A stretch of 64,000 nucleotides of DNA from Podospora pseudoanserina (taxonomy: Eukaryota > Ascomycota > Sordariomycetes > Sordariales > Podosporaceae), in contig NC_085920.1 in the NCBI RefSeq assembly GCF_035222485.1, forward strand, positions 4,154,001-4,218,000. The letters run 5' to 3'. Of the stretch, positions 1-10,589 are shown in pieces. Each line of letters starts with the position of its first letter. Position 1 is the stretch's first letter. The position numbers and the translations under genes were made by a program. The notes beneath the pieces are model-generated. The model was not told where the DNA came from. It did not search any database and saw only the letters and a program-made list of their open reading frames with translations.

Positions 1-3000
1 AACTACTACGAATCCTCGCATACAGAAGTTGATTAATGAAGCCCCAGGTTAACGTAGCTACAGCAGCGCTGCAGGAGGATAGGACAGGAGACCGACAAAT
101 GTATCATTCTCATGCCTACCTCCAACCTCAGGCCCACAACTATATTCCGTCAGCTGCCAAATATTGGCCGCTCCTTGTGCTCCCATTGGCAGACCAGCAG
201 GCGGAAACAAGGATTTGCGCCACGGCTGAGACCTTGATCTCAAGCAAATAGCGGTAGATATCGGGGGGCTCACGGAGCCGTGGCGGAAGACCGGTCGTTG
301 TTCGAGTGGCCCGGGTCATCCGGGAGTCGTACTGTGCCACTATCCGCCCAATGAGGCAGAAGCGAACGAGGAACTTCGAGCCTTGCCGGGGGTTGTCTGG
401 TTCGTGTGCTGCACAATGTTACTTATCTAGGACCAGGACAGTAACATCAAGTTCAAGGTCGAAATCTACAATCATCGTAACGGTTGTGCCTCCGAGATCA
501 AGCCGCACTAGGTACAGGCAGGCTTGACTCTATCGGGATCTCGCAAAAGGAAAAACAACCAAACACGCAGGAACACGACCCCGGGCGTTTCCCATGGCGT
601 CTTCGGTCCAGAGGAGGTGGTCGCTCTTCTGCTGGACCTTGTGTTCCTTTCGGGTTAGGTCTCTGACTGTCTGATCTGGACAAGCCCCCACTATTACTAT
701 ATCGAAATCTGAAATCGCAGGCAGTGAAACGCCACGCCATGTGACGCATGCTTCTGACACACAGTTAAGAGTGGAATTATTCAGTTCTTCTGGAGTAGTT
801 CTGCAGCGCCCAGCAGTCTGGGGATAGACACAGGACGATCGAGGGAAAGGTGGTGTCCTCGAAGGACGGCAGATTGGAAATGGAGGGGTCGTCTCAAGAG
901 GCTTGACCCTGGCATCCTTGTCGGGCTGTGGAGAGGAGGGGTGAGTGGGGAAGAGAGGGCCGAGCGACGTGACCGGGATTAAAGTGGATGCTACAAGGAT
1001 GGAAGCGATTGCACCAGCTGCTGATAGCCTTGGCAGCTCTGTCTCCTTCTCTGATTGGCCGGCTGCGACGCAATCGTGCCAAGGAGCTGGCGGCACACGG
1101 ACCACTTGGCTGCAAATCATGGAAACCGTGAGTTGATCTCTTGTTGAATTGTGCGCCGCGAACAAACTTGGGGTTTTCCCGACCCCCCGCCCGACTGCCA
1201 TCACCACTCCCCTCCCTGGCCTTGGATTTGAAGATTTTCTGCCGTCCGTGAGGCGCTGCACTGGAAATATCATTTTACTTTCCCTCTTTGCTGTTGGTTT
1301 TACATAATAGGATCCAGCCTAGGCCGGCCACGACGAGGAGGAGCGGCGTTCGCATTTCTAATGCTGTGCAAGTTTCGAAGCACCTCCACAGCGGCAGATA
1401 TGCAGCCTGAACTATTTGGAGGGACGGGCACGATCCGGGGGGGCAGAGAAGAAGACGCACCTGGTGACACACAGTGTACACACCCTCACCATCCTTAGCA
1501 CCATGGCCGGCGGGAGCCTCCTTGTCCCCAGGCCGTGTCCCCTCTTGGCCATTGCAACCTCCTCCCGAAGGCCCTTCCCATGGGCCACTCAAGCGATGCT
1601 GTTCACGATCTGCCCCAGCGAGTGCGCCATTAGCGAACACTCTCTTCCCCTCTCAAGCATGACCTTCATTTTTCCTTGCAGCGCTGGGCGCGGGCGTTCG
1701 GTTCTTGTGGCTTTCTAAACGCGCAGAATCCTTCTCGGCCCACCTTGACTGGCACACACACCTTTTCAAGGGCCACGCACCCTCCAGAGCACCTACACAC
1801 ACCTCCCCCAGCTGCACTCGCGGGTTCCATGTAAGTCATCCGCTGGTAGACACCACTATCTCGAACGGCATCAGAGAGAGACCCACCTGGGATCAACGAG
1901 AGATACAGGTCTTCATAGGTCGGAACGCTTCTTTCCATGTACCGAAGCAAAACTGCTGTCACAGCTCCTGTGTTCTTTGCCAGATCCACGGATCTATCAC
2001 TCCAACTCGCGTACTCCCGGACCCATTCCGAGTATACCCACTCCAGATGCTGCTCGAGCCCAGAACCAAGGCCCGCTGCTTCCAGGAAACGAGGACGGGA
2101 TTGGCATCGACGGGCGCTAAAGCAGCATGCTTCAGCAGGCATGGAGGTATCCAATGACCAGTCCAGCCCATGTCACCATCTACAGAAACAGATTTCCCTC
2201 GAGAGCATGAGGGAGCGTTCAAAGTTACCAAGATGCTTCGTTCAAGGAATTTCCCACGACGTATCGTCATCTCAGTCGAATCCAAACGGTGCCGAGCATG
2301 CAAGATATCGATAGAGGAAACCGCCCGGCTAGCTACCCCTCTTGACCCTCGTCTCGCTTTTCCATCCGACTCGGCTTATGTATACACCCGAGGCACAGAT
2401 GGGCGCGCACCTATCCGGCCGCCGCCCACTTTGCTGCAGCTGGGATCTGTGGATGAGGCCAGGGGAAACTTCAAGAGACGCGAGATATCCTCTTTTGGGA
2501 TTGTGATGCCGCGGCCTGTGTCTCTCGCTTACGCATTGCGTTTTCGACACACACGGCCTCTCGCCACGGAGAACCAATGCGGCGATTGTGTCTTGAGTTC
2601 TTCAACATTGAGAGGGGGTTCTACCTCGCGGGTGGATTTCGCTGCTTGACGACCTCTTCCAGAGACTGTTGCCAAAGGCGGGGCAAGGTCGAAGCTCTGG
2701 AAGTTTGTTTCGGCAACTTATCTTATCATGTCGTTGTGTCTGCTTGCTATTTTTGGAAGGCGGGGAATGGGGGATCAAGTTGATCAAGTGTTCGGCTGTT
2801 GCAATCTGACGACGGCCCAACGAGCGGCCGGACAAGACAAGGGCCTTGATGACCCCTTCTTGGGTCCGACCGAAGCATGCCTCTCTCTTGTCACTCCTGC
2901 CCGTCGCTAGATAGATCCAAGATTCAAACTGCAGCACAAGCGAACCAAGGGGTTGCAATCTGGCAAAATGCGCCGGTTGAATTGGTGCAGATCATATGAT

Positions 3001-3823
3001 GCAGCTTGGGAGTATTTTACTTAGAGTGCTTTCTGTCTAGACCGGTGTCATCAAGAGAGAGCTTGACGCCCGTGGCTGCTGTAATTTGTGATGCATCTCC
3101 GGGTACCGACGCGGCCTTTTGGTGGTGAAAGTTCTTTGCTGATGTTGCTTCCAGCATGGCTGGGAGATTTGTTGGATTACACAGTATGGACAGTAAGCTG
3201 TGATATTGAGTGCTGTGTACCCGGTGCCAGAGTGCTGTAGACGGACACTTAGACCTGCAGTGCAACAGATATCGGCCAGGTAATCTAATATGCCACCAAC
3301 AAACATGGGTGTCAACAGAGTGCGTGAGACGAGAATTCGGACCTAAGTCTGGGCAGGGGACCTGAACCCCCTCGCACTTTTGAAGAGGATGAAGCTCAGA
3401 AGCTGTGGGTGCGTTTTGGGAGGTAGGTGTAGATATTCTCATCGCGACACGAGATGAGCCTGAGCAGGTCCTATGGGACATCTGAGAGATAAACACTATG
3501 TATCATAACAAGCCTTCAAAAGACAACCAATAGTTATGTCCCACTCAGGATGTCGTCGTCGTCGGCTGCCCGCATTACCCCGCGGCAGGCGCTTGTGAAG
3601 CGCTATCGATAAGAGCTATAAGCGCTAAAGCTGCACTGATTGGTCGGAGAAGCGACACCAAGGAATTCAACATTGGTAATCGCAACCTCTCCATCAAAAA
3701 TTCACCAAACCACAGCAGCCATCAACGAATTTTCAAGGCGACCCCTTCAAACCAGGAGACAGGAAGAAACGAATTTATCTTGAAAACCCACAGTCGGCAC
3801 AACAGAGAAAACAAATTTAAGAA
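1..3823. other. Left intergenic region, no secure gene
   Basis: About 3.8 kb ahead of DIS3 without a gene I can support. Open frames occur on both strands, but none shows a recognised domain. Three places deserve note and are treated as findings: codon-like frames at 251-511 that could be terminal exons of a gene entering from the left, a minus-strand open frame at 1666-2154 with protein-like composition, and a 20-codon upstream ORF at 3550-3612. An inverted CCAAT box (ATTGG) lies near 3639, about 185 bp before the DIS3 start, a plausible promoter element. No tRNA, rRNA or mobile element was recognised. Confidence 0.5.
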
Positions 3824-6800
3824 ATGGCGAGTCTAAAACGGTCGGTCGAGTCGGACCCTCTCGCGGCCAACATCTCGAATAAGATCTATGTGAGATCCAC
3901 CAAGAGCGGCAAGGTCCAAAAAATCGTCCGCGAGGTCTACCTCCGTCGGGACATCCCATGTTCTTCCAAGCTGTGTCAGGAGTGCCAGCATCAGATGCTC
4001 ATTCCGAAAGATGCCTTGGGCAAGCGTGAGCGTTTCTCATACCCTCTGTTTCACAGGCTCATCTCATCGCTAACCATCGTCATCTTAGCGATCCCATTTG
4101 TCCTCTCAGACTCACCGGCGGGGACAAAGGTCTTCCCCCAGGGGCACTACCTGGTACCAGACACCAATGCCTTTCTCACAGCCATGGACCTTTTCGAGCA
4201 GGAGTCTGCTTTTTACGACGTGATTGTCCTGCAGATTGTGCTCGAGGAGCTGAGGAACAGGTCGCTCCCGCTGTACAACCGGCTCATCAGCCTGACCAAG
4301 AGCGAGGACAAGAGGTTTTATGTCTTTTTCAACGAGTTTCGACTCGAGACTCATGTGCCCCGTTTGGAGGGCGAGACGGTCAATGACCGAAACGATCGTG
4401 CGGTGAGGAGGGCGGTGGCGTGGTATGGCGAGCATCTGGCCCGTATCAAGGGGAAGGATGCCCCTTCTATTGTCATGCTGAGCAACGATCGGGATAATCT
4501 GAAGAAGGCCAAGCAGGAGGGGATTCACGCTTGTTCGTTGGCGGATTATGTCAGGCAGTTGAAGGATGGGGAGAAGTTGCTGGATATGATTCCTGAGACG
4601 CAGGATCGGGATCAGATCAAGGAGAAGAGGCCGGGGGATAACTTGTATCCCGAGTACTTCAGCATGTCGAAGATGATGACGGGGGTGAAAAGCAATTTGC
4701 TTCATCAGGGCATCTTCAATGTGTCGCCGTACAATTATTTGGAGGGGTCCATTAGGGTACCGGCTTTCCCCAAGGCGTTGCTTATTCTGGGGCGGGAGAA
4801 CATCAACCGTGCTGTTGATGGTGACTTGGTTGTGGTGGAGGTACTGCCTAAGGATCAGTGGAAGGAGCCATCTACGCAAGTTATCGAGGAGGATGCCATC
4901 ACGAAGAACGAGAACCCAGATGCCGAAGAGTCTGATGACTTTGTTTCGGAAAGGGAACGCAAGGCACTGCAGGAGGAGGTCAAGAGAACACACAGAAAGA
5001 CGACGGAGGGACATGCTCAGCCGACTGCAAAGGTTGTCGGTGTGATCAAGCGGAATTGGCGTCAATATGTCGGACATATCGATCAGTCCTCCGTCAGCCA
5101 GTCGGCGCAACAAGGAAGGAAACAAGACAATGTTTTCGTTATCCCTATGGACAAGAAGATCCCCAAGATCCGCCTCCGCACCAGACAGGTCTCCGAACTT
5201 CTCGGAAAGCGCATCTTGGTCACGATCGATGCTTGGGACCGCAGCTCTCGCCACCCCTCCGGCCACTTTGTGCGCTCTCTCGGTGAACTGGAGACGAAGG
5301 CTGCCGAGACAGAAGCCCTGCTCCTGGAGTACGACGTTCAGTACCGGCCTTTCCCCAAGACCGTCCTCGACTGTCTGCCCAAGGAAGGTCACGACTGGCG
5401 GGTGCCACAGAGTCTCGAGGATCCAGGCTGGAAAGACCGCCAGGATCTCAGAGATCTCTTGATTTGCAGTATTGACCCCATCGGGTGCCAAGATATCGAC
5501 GACGCTCTTCATTCGCGGCCTCTACCTAATGGCAACTTTGAGGTTGGAGTCCACATCGCCGATGTTTCACATTTCGTCAAGCCCGGCAACGCCATGGACG
5601 CCGAGGCCAGCATTCGTGGCACCACAGTCTACTTGGTCGACAAGCGTATCGACATGCTTCCGATGCTTCTCGGTACCGACCTCTGCTCTCTCAAGCCCTA
5701 CGTCGAGCGCTATGCGTTCTCGGTCATTTGGGAGATGACCTCTGATGCCGACATCGTGGGCTCCCGCTTCACCAAGTCTGTCATCAAGTCACGTGAAGCC
5801 TTCAGCTACGAACAAGCACAGTTGAGGGTGGACGACAGCTCTCAACAGGACGAGCTCACCACCAGCATCAGAACTCTCTTGGTTCTCTCGAAGAAGCTCA
5901 AGCAGAAGCGTCTCGATGCCGGTGCCTTGTCCCTCTCCTCCCCAGAGGTCAAGGTGCAAATGGAGTCCGAGACCTCAGACCCCATCGACGTCAAGACCAA
6001 GGTCCATCTCGACACCATGTCCCTCGTCGAAGAGTTCATGCTTCTCGCCAACACCTCGGTCGCCAGAAGGATATACGAAGCCTTCCCCCAAACCGCCATC
6101 CTCCGCCGCCACGGCGCGCCCCCCAAGACCAACTTTGATGAACTTGCCAACCAGCTCAAGGTCAAGCGCGGCCTCGACCTCAGCGTCGAATCCTCCCGCG
6201 CCCTGGCCGACAGTCTCGACCGCTGCGTCGACGAAAAGGAGCCCTTCTTCAACACCTTGGTGCGCATCATGGCCACCCGCTGCATGATGTCGGCCGAGTA
6301 CTTTTGCTCCGGCACGCAGGCCTACCCCGAGTTCCGCCACTACGGTCTCGCGTCCGAAATCTACACGCACTTCACCTCGCCCATCCGCCGGTACGCCGAT
6401 CTGATGGCCCACCGTCAGCTCGCCGCGGCGATCGAATACGAGGCCATCCACCCCAGCACGCGCAGCAGGGGCAAGCTCGAGGCTGTGTGCAAGAATATCA
6501 ATGTCAGGCACCGGAACGCGCAGCTGGCGGGGAGGGCGAGCATTGCTTACTATGTCGGCCAGGCGCTCCGCGGCAAGGCGACGGAGGAGGACGGGTTCGT
6601 CATGAAGATTTTTAGCAACGGGTTTGTGGTTTTGGTGCCGAGGTTTGGGATTGAGAGTTTGATAAGGCTGAGGGATCTGGCTGAGACGGAGCCGCAGGCC
6701 GAGTTTGACGCGGAGAATTATGTGCTGCGGGTCAGTGGGAGTAGGGAGGTGAGGGTGGAGCTGTTCCAGAAGGTGAGGGTGAGGGTGACGGATCAGAAGG

Positions 6801-6853
6801 ATGAGACGACGGGGAAGAGGGGAGTGAGGATGGAGTTGGTCAAGACCTATTAG
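3824..6853 (+). CDS. DIS3: Exosome 3'-5' exoribonuclease and endonuclease Dis3/Rrp44
   Basis: Catalytic subunit of the RNA exosome, which degrades and trims RNA in nucleus and cytoplasm. Exons 3824-4025 and 4089-6853 give 988 residues, close to yeast Rrp44 (1001). In order: a CR3 cysteine cluster (C46, C51, C54), a PIN endonuclease domain starting near the VPDTN motif (D92), two cold-shock/OB regions, the RNB exonuclease domain with the acidic cluster QDIDD near residues 534-538, and a C-terminal S1 domain. The intron (63 nt, GTGAGC, branch GCTAAC, CTTAG) has no stop and is a multiple of three, so the unspliced frame is also open (1009 residues). Removing it restores the usual G-K-P-I-P-F-V-L-S junction, so I call it a true intron. 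The start follows an A-rich leader (GAAATGG). Its 3' end faces NUG1. Confidence 0.97.
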   Translation: MASLKRSVESDPLAANISNKIYVRSTKSGKVQKIVREVYLRRDIPCSSKLCQECQHQMLIPKDALGKRERFSYPLFHRLISSLTIVILAIPFVLSDSPAGTKVFPQGHYLVPDTNAFLTAMDLFEQESAFYDVIVLQIVLEELRNRSLPLYNRLISLTKSEDKRFYVFFNEFRLETHVPRLEGETVNDRNDRAVRRAVAWYGEHLARIKGKDAPSIVMLSNDRDNLKKAKQEGIHACSLADYVRQLKDGEKLLDMIPETQDRDQIKEKRPGDNLYPEYFSMSKMMTGVKSNLLHQGIFNVSPYNYLEGSIRVPAFPKALLILGRENINRAVDGDLVVVEVLPKDQWKEPSTQVIEEDAITKNENPDAEESDDFVSERERKALQEEVKRTHRKTTEGHAQPTAKVVGVIKRNWRQYVGHIDQSSVSQSAQQGRKQDNVFVIPMDKKIPKIRLRTRQVSELLGKRILVTIDAWDRSSRHPSGHFVRSLGELETKAAETEALLLEYDVQYRPFPKTVLDCLPKEGHDWRVPQSLEDPGWKDRQDLRDLLICSIDPIGCQDIDDALHSRPLPNGNFEVGVHIADVSHFVKPGNAMDAEASIRGTTVYLVDKRIDMLPMLLGTDLCSLKPYVERYAFSVIWEMTSDADIVGSRFTKSVIKSREAFSYEQAQLRVDDSSQQDELTTSIRTLLVLSKKLKQKRLDAGALSLSSPEVKVQMESETSDPIDVKTKVHLDTMSLVEEFMLLANTSVARRIYEAFPQTAILRRHGAPPKTNFDELANQLKVKRGLDLSVESSRALADSLDRCVDEKEPFFNTLVRIMATRCMMSAEYFCSGTQAYPEFRHYGLASEIYTHFTSPIRRYADLMAHRQLAAAIEYEAIHPSTRSRGKLEAVCKNINVRHRNAQLAGRASIAYYVGQALRGKATEEDGFVMKIFSNGFVVLVPRFGIESLIRLRDLAETEPQAEFDAENYVLRVSGSREVRVELFQKVRVRVTDQKDETTGKRGVRMELVKTY

Positions 6854-7211
6854 ATGGTGGGGGAAAAGGAAGGTTATTGTAGGGAAGTAGTAAAAGAGTA
6901 AACCAGGGTACATGTATGGTTGTTTTCTTCTCTGGACCAATTCTCCTGCGTTTTCGTAGGTTTTGAGAGATTCGGATATCGTATTTTCCATCATGCTAAA
7001 CAAGAAAACGACACCAAAGGCCACAAAAGTACATAATATACCATCTTTCATTCATTTAAACCCCCCAGTTTTTGTTTCTCTCTTCTCCTCTCTCTCTCTC
7101 TCGACGCCAAAACGCCTTTGTGCCACTTAACGAAACAAGAAAGCTGAATGAACCGCCCTGCAAAATAAATGCCAACTGAACCGAAAGATAAAGAAAAGAA
7201 AAACAAGGTAT
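6854..7211. other. Convergent 3' region between DIS3 and NUG1
   Basis: 358 bp shared by the 3' ends of two converging genes. It contains A-rich stretches and a CT-dinucleotide run at about 7089-7102. I see no gene in it. Both polyadenylation regions presumably lie here, but no single signal stands out. Confidence 0.6.
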
Positions 7212-8941
7212 CTACTCCATCTCAACCTCATTACCCCCCTCCTCTGCACCAGCCTCCATGCTGGCCCACAAGCCCTCCAAGTTGAACTCCTGCGCCCACT
7301 CGGTGACAATCTTCTTCTGATCGGCACCCACCTCCTCGCTGGCAATCTTGGCCGGCCCCTTCGCCGAAGCAGCCGGGGCGCCGGTCTGAACCGCTGGTGG
7401 GACAGCCGACCAGCCCTGGATTCTGCCGTCTCTCCAGTCTGTCACCACCGTCATGGCAGCAGCCTGGATGTTGGGAACACCGCCCCTCCCGAGACGTCCT
7501 CTCTTCCTCGCGACCTGGACAAGGAAGTCGGTTGTCGAGTCTCCGCTCTCGGAGTTGATGAGAAGAGGGGGAAGGTCGTAGAGCTGAATCATCTTCTCGA
7601 GAAGCTCTGGCTGGGCAGAGAGGCGCTTGAGGAGGAGGGTGACGGCCGGAACCGGGTCGTCGATTTGCTTTGGTGGGACGGCGTTGAGGAGGACGAGGTG
7701 GGCGTGCGCTTCGGTTGGGTTCTTGGGGGTGAAGCTGGAGATGGAGCCGGTAGAGGGGAAGACGATACCGGGGGAATCGAGGAGGGTGAGCTTCTGGTCG
7801 ATCTTGACGGCGCGGATAGAGGTCGTGACACCGGCTTCGGCACCGGCGGGGCAAGGGGCGCGGTTGTTGCGGCCACCGAGGCGGGAGAGGAGAGCGTTGA
7901 TGACGCTGGACTTTCCGACATTGGGGTAGCCGATGACACCAACCGAGATGGCGCGCTTGAGGTTGCGTGAGGCGGCATAAGACTTGAGCGCCTTGAAGAG
8001 GGCAGAGGAGGTGCTCTGAACGGTGATATCGCGGTGATTGAAGACGTGCGCATTGGGCGCAGGGTTGGAGGCGCGGAGAGGGAGGGTAGGGAAGAAGCGA
8101 CGGAGATGGGCGAGCCAAGCGCGGAGAACTGGTGGGGGGATCAGGTCGACCTTGTTGAGAATGAAGATGAGACGCTTGCCGCCGCTAGCAGCAGCCATCA
8201 CGGCCTTCTCAACATCACGCGAGCGGGTGCCTTCGGGGTCGCGGGCGTCGAGAACGTAGAGAACAACGTCGGCTTGGTCAACAACTTGCTTGAAGACCTT
8301 GTCGAAGGCCTTGCGGGACGAAGCACCGCCTGGAACCTCGATCGCGCCAGACTCCTCATCGTTGGAAGAATCATCCTCATCGTCGTCCATCTCGTCGTCG
8401 TCACCGCTCTCCAGCTCCTTGTCATACTGCTCGGCCGCTTTCCGGGCGCTGCGAATGAGAGCCGCAAGAGGGTTGGAGTCGTCCCCCTCGCTGTCGTCAT
8501 CGTCCTCATCGACCATCATGGAATCCTCCTCGAGTCCCTCAAACTCTCCGTCGTCGTCCATGCGATTCTCATCCTTGCTCTCCTCAGATCCAGCGGCCTT
8601 GGCAGCCTTGAGCATCTCTTTTCTGCGCTTCTGCTCCTCGGCTTTCCTGATGCGGTCCTCCTCGATCTGGTTCAACAGCTTCTCCTTGTAAGGGAACAGG
8701 TTGGGGATGCCGGGGTCCTTCTTGAGCTTGCTCTTCCATTGTGGGTTCTTCTTGGCTTCCTTCTTCGCCTTGCGCTGCTTCGCGGCCGAGGCCTTCTGAA
8801 TCTTGTGCCTCAAGCGAACGGGAGTGCGCTTGGATTTCGGCTCTGTAGGGTTTGGGCGGGTTAGAAAAGATCAATTGGCAATAGATCGAGGAGATAGAGG
8901 GGAGAGCGCATACTTTTCGGTTTGGTTATTGATCCTGCCAT
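7212..8941 (-). CDS. NUG1: Nuclear/nucleolar GTPase Nug1 (nucleostemin/GNL3 family)
   Basis: GTPase needed for assembly and nuclear export of pre-60S ribosomes. Exons on the minus strand: 8941-8914 and 8842-7212, 552 residues. The tiny first exon (28 nt) was placed by the MAGSITKPK start, donor GTATGC, branch TCTAAC and acceptor CTACAG; it supplies the basic N terminus (K-P-K-S-K-R) typical of the family. The GTPase motifs are circularly permuted as expected: G4 (NKVD) comes before G1 (GYPNVGKSS), then a G2-like T-T-S and G3 (DSPG). Before the GTPase lie a basic coiled region (KQRKAKKEAKK) and two acidic stretches rich in D/E. The intron at codon 10 would be missed by ORF-only prediction. Converges with DIS3. 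Confidence 0.96.
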
Positions 8942-9790
8942 TTTAACTGATTTAATTTTATGATCAAAATGGCTTCGATCGTCTGCTTACTTGCCCTGGA
9001 GATGGGTCGCAAAGCAGGGCGATTGTAAAAGTTCAAAAAATTATGGTGGAGCGCTGATCCTGCCGCCCCTCACCGCCTACGATAAGACAGAATTGTGGTG
9101 CTTATCGGAGTTATCGCACCCACCGCCCCTCACCTCACTGCGTCAATGGCATTGTGGGGTTGACATCTTGTCGATTCTTCGGATGAACATCTCAAAATCT
9201 TTTTGTTTCAGTCTTCATTCACTGTCAATGATTCAAAGATTCTCGAGGCTTTAGAGGGTCCCTGTTGAATACCACATAGTCCCTCAACATGGGTAGTACA
9301 TTGATCACTTATATAGTACACACATATGACAGACCTATATAGGCAGCTTCATTCTCACAAGATATCTTTCAAATCTTGTGATTCGTCTCTCAAATTAAGA
9401 ACGCTGTCTCTGCTTCCGATGGGTCACCCGGTAACCAGAAAAGAAAGCGGAGATGTCCATTTAGCCACTTCCCAGAGCATTGGGCTCCAACAACGGCCAA
9501 TCTCACCGCCGAAGAGAAAAAAAGTGGAATCTGATGTTTCCTGATTGGGATACTCCGACACTGGTTGCCGACCCGATCCGACGACGCCGTGGTGGATTTT
9601 GATTTGTTTTGGTTCCCATGCCAACTCTTGAAATGCTATCTTGTCTCCCTTCTTTTCCTCTTGCATTCTGACTCTAACCTGATCAAGTTACATCATTCTG
9701 TTTCCTAAAGACTCATCACATATTCTCACCTTGAGAGACTCATCCACACAGTCTTACCACCAACCTCAGGTATTGTAACCAAACGTCACA
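8942..9790. other. Intergenic region between NUG1 and HAD phosphatase
   Basis: 849 bp that should contain the promoters of two divergent genes, NUG1 (-) and the HAD phosphatase (+). A 23-bp stretch of the type CACC-GCCCCTCACC recurs imperfectly at about 9064 and 9120, so a short diverged direct repeat may sit here. No coding frame is convincing. Confidence 0.5.
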
Positions 9791-10589
9791 ATGGGAAGCA
9801 TAGACACCACCGGCTACAGCTTCACAGCCGGCCCCGAAACCGTCTCCATTGACAGTTTCCTCTTCGACATGGACGGCACAATCATTGATTCCACCGCCGC
9901 CGTAGAGAAGCACTGGGAAGGGTAAGAGCCCTCACCCCATCTTGTTCATATCAAACCCAGAAACTAACCACTACCCCTCCAGCATCGGCAACGACATCGG
10001 CGTAAGCCCCGAAATCATCCTCCAAACCTCCCACGGCCGCCGAACAATAGACATGCTCAAGATCCTCGCCCCGGAAAAGGCCACCTGGGAATACGTTCAA
10101 TCCAGGGAAGCCCTCCTCCCCAAACTCTACGGCTCCGACGCCGTCGAGATCCCCGGCGCCCGCTCCCTCCTCGATTCCCTCATCGCCCTCTTTGCCCCCT
10201 GGACAATCGTCACGTCTGGCTCCCTTCCCCTCGTAAGCGGGTGGCTCAAGGTCCTTCACCTGCCTGTCCCGGAACACCTCGTCACGGCGGAGTCTGTGCA
10301 AAACGGCAAGCCAGATCCGGCCTGCTATCGTTTGGGGAGGGAGAAGCTGGGCGAGTCGGCGGGTGAGGGGAAGGAGGTTTTGGTGTTTGAGGATGCTCCT
10401 GCTGGGATCAAGGCTGGGAAGGCGGCTGGGTGCAGGGTTGTTGGGTTGGTGACTTCTCACAGTGTGGAGGAGGTTTTGTCTGCTGGGCCGGATTGGGTGG
10501 TGAAGGATCTGACGCAGGTTAGGATTGTGAGGAGGGAGGAGGATGGGAGGGTTGTGCTGGAGATTGGGGGGTTGTTGGTGAGGAATTAG
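9791..10589 (+). CDS. HAD-superfamily phosphatase, glycerol-phosphatase/2-deoxyglucose-6-P phosphatase type
   Basis: Small soluble haloacid-dehalogenase phosphatase resembling the yeast Gpp1/Gpp2 and Dog1/Dog2 group, which remove phosphate from glycerol-3-phosphate or sugar phosphates. Exons 9791-9921 and 9983-10589 give 245 residues, normal for the group. Motif I is F-L-F-D-M-D-G-T (nucleophile D26, acid D28), motif II V-T-S-G-S, a lysine in the N-G-K-P-D-P segment, and the metal-binding acid in E-D-A-P-A-G-I-K-A-G. The 61-nt intron (GTAAGA, branch ACTAAC, CCAG) rejoins H-W-E-G-I-G-N. The first ATG of the spliced frame follows AACGTCACA. Substrate cannot be fixed from sequence; glycerol-3-phosphate would link it to the osmotic pathway whose MAPKKK is 13 kb away, but that proximity is probably coincidence. 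Confidence 0.92.

Noticed and set aside
280-320. Possible tRNA T-arm (GTTCGA) near the left edge
   Set aside because: No matching A box, anticodon arm or acceptor stem nearby; B-box ending not satisfied. Similar GTTCGA/GTTCAA hits at 12085, 28240 and 42297 failed the same test.
530-1273. 247-codon minus-strand open frame
   Set aside because: No recognisable motif, irregular composition, overlapping open frames on the other strand; not enough to call a gene.
4112-5512. 466-codon antisense frame within DIS3
   Set aside because: Shadow of the conserved DIS3 coding frame on the opposite strand.
5975-7051. 358-codon antisense frame over the DIS3 3' end
   Set aside because: Mostly complementary to the RNB/S1 coding region; no independent domain.
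8034-8864. 276-codon frame opposite NUG1
   Set aside because: Mirror of the acidic and GTPase coding sequence; hydrophobic runs result from reading Glu/Asp codons in reverse.
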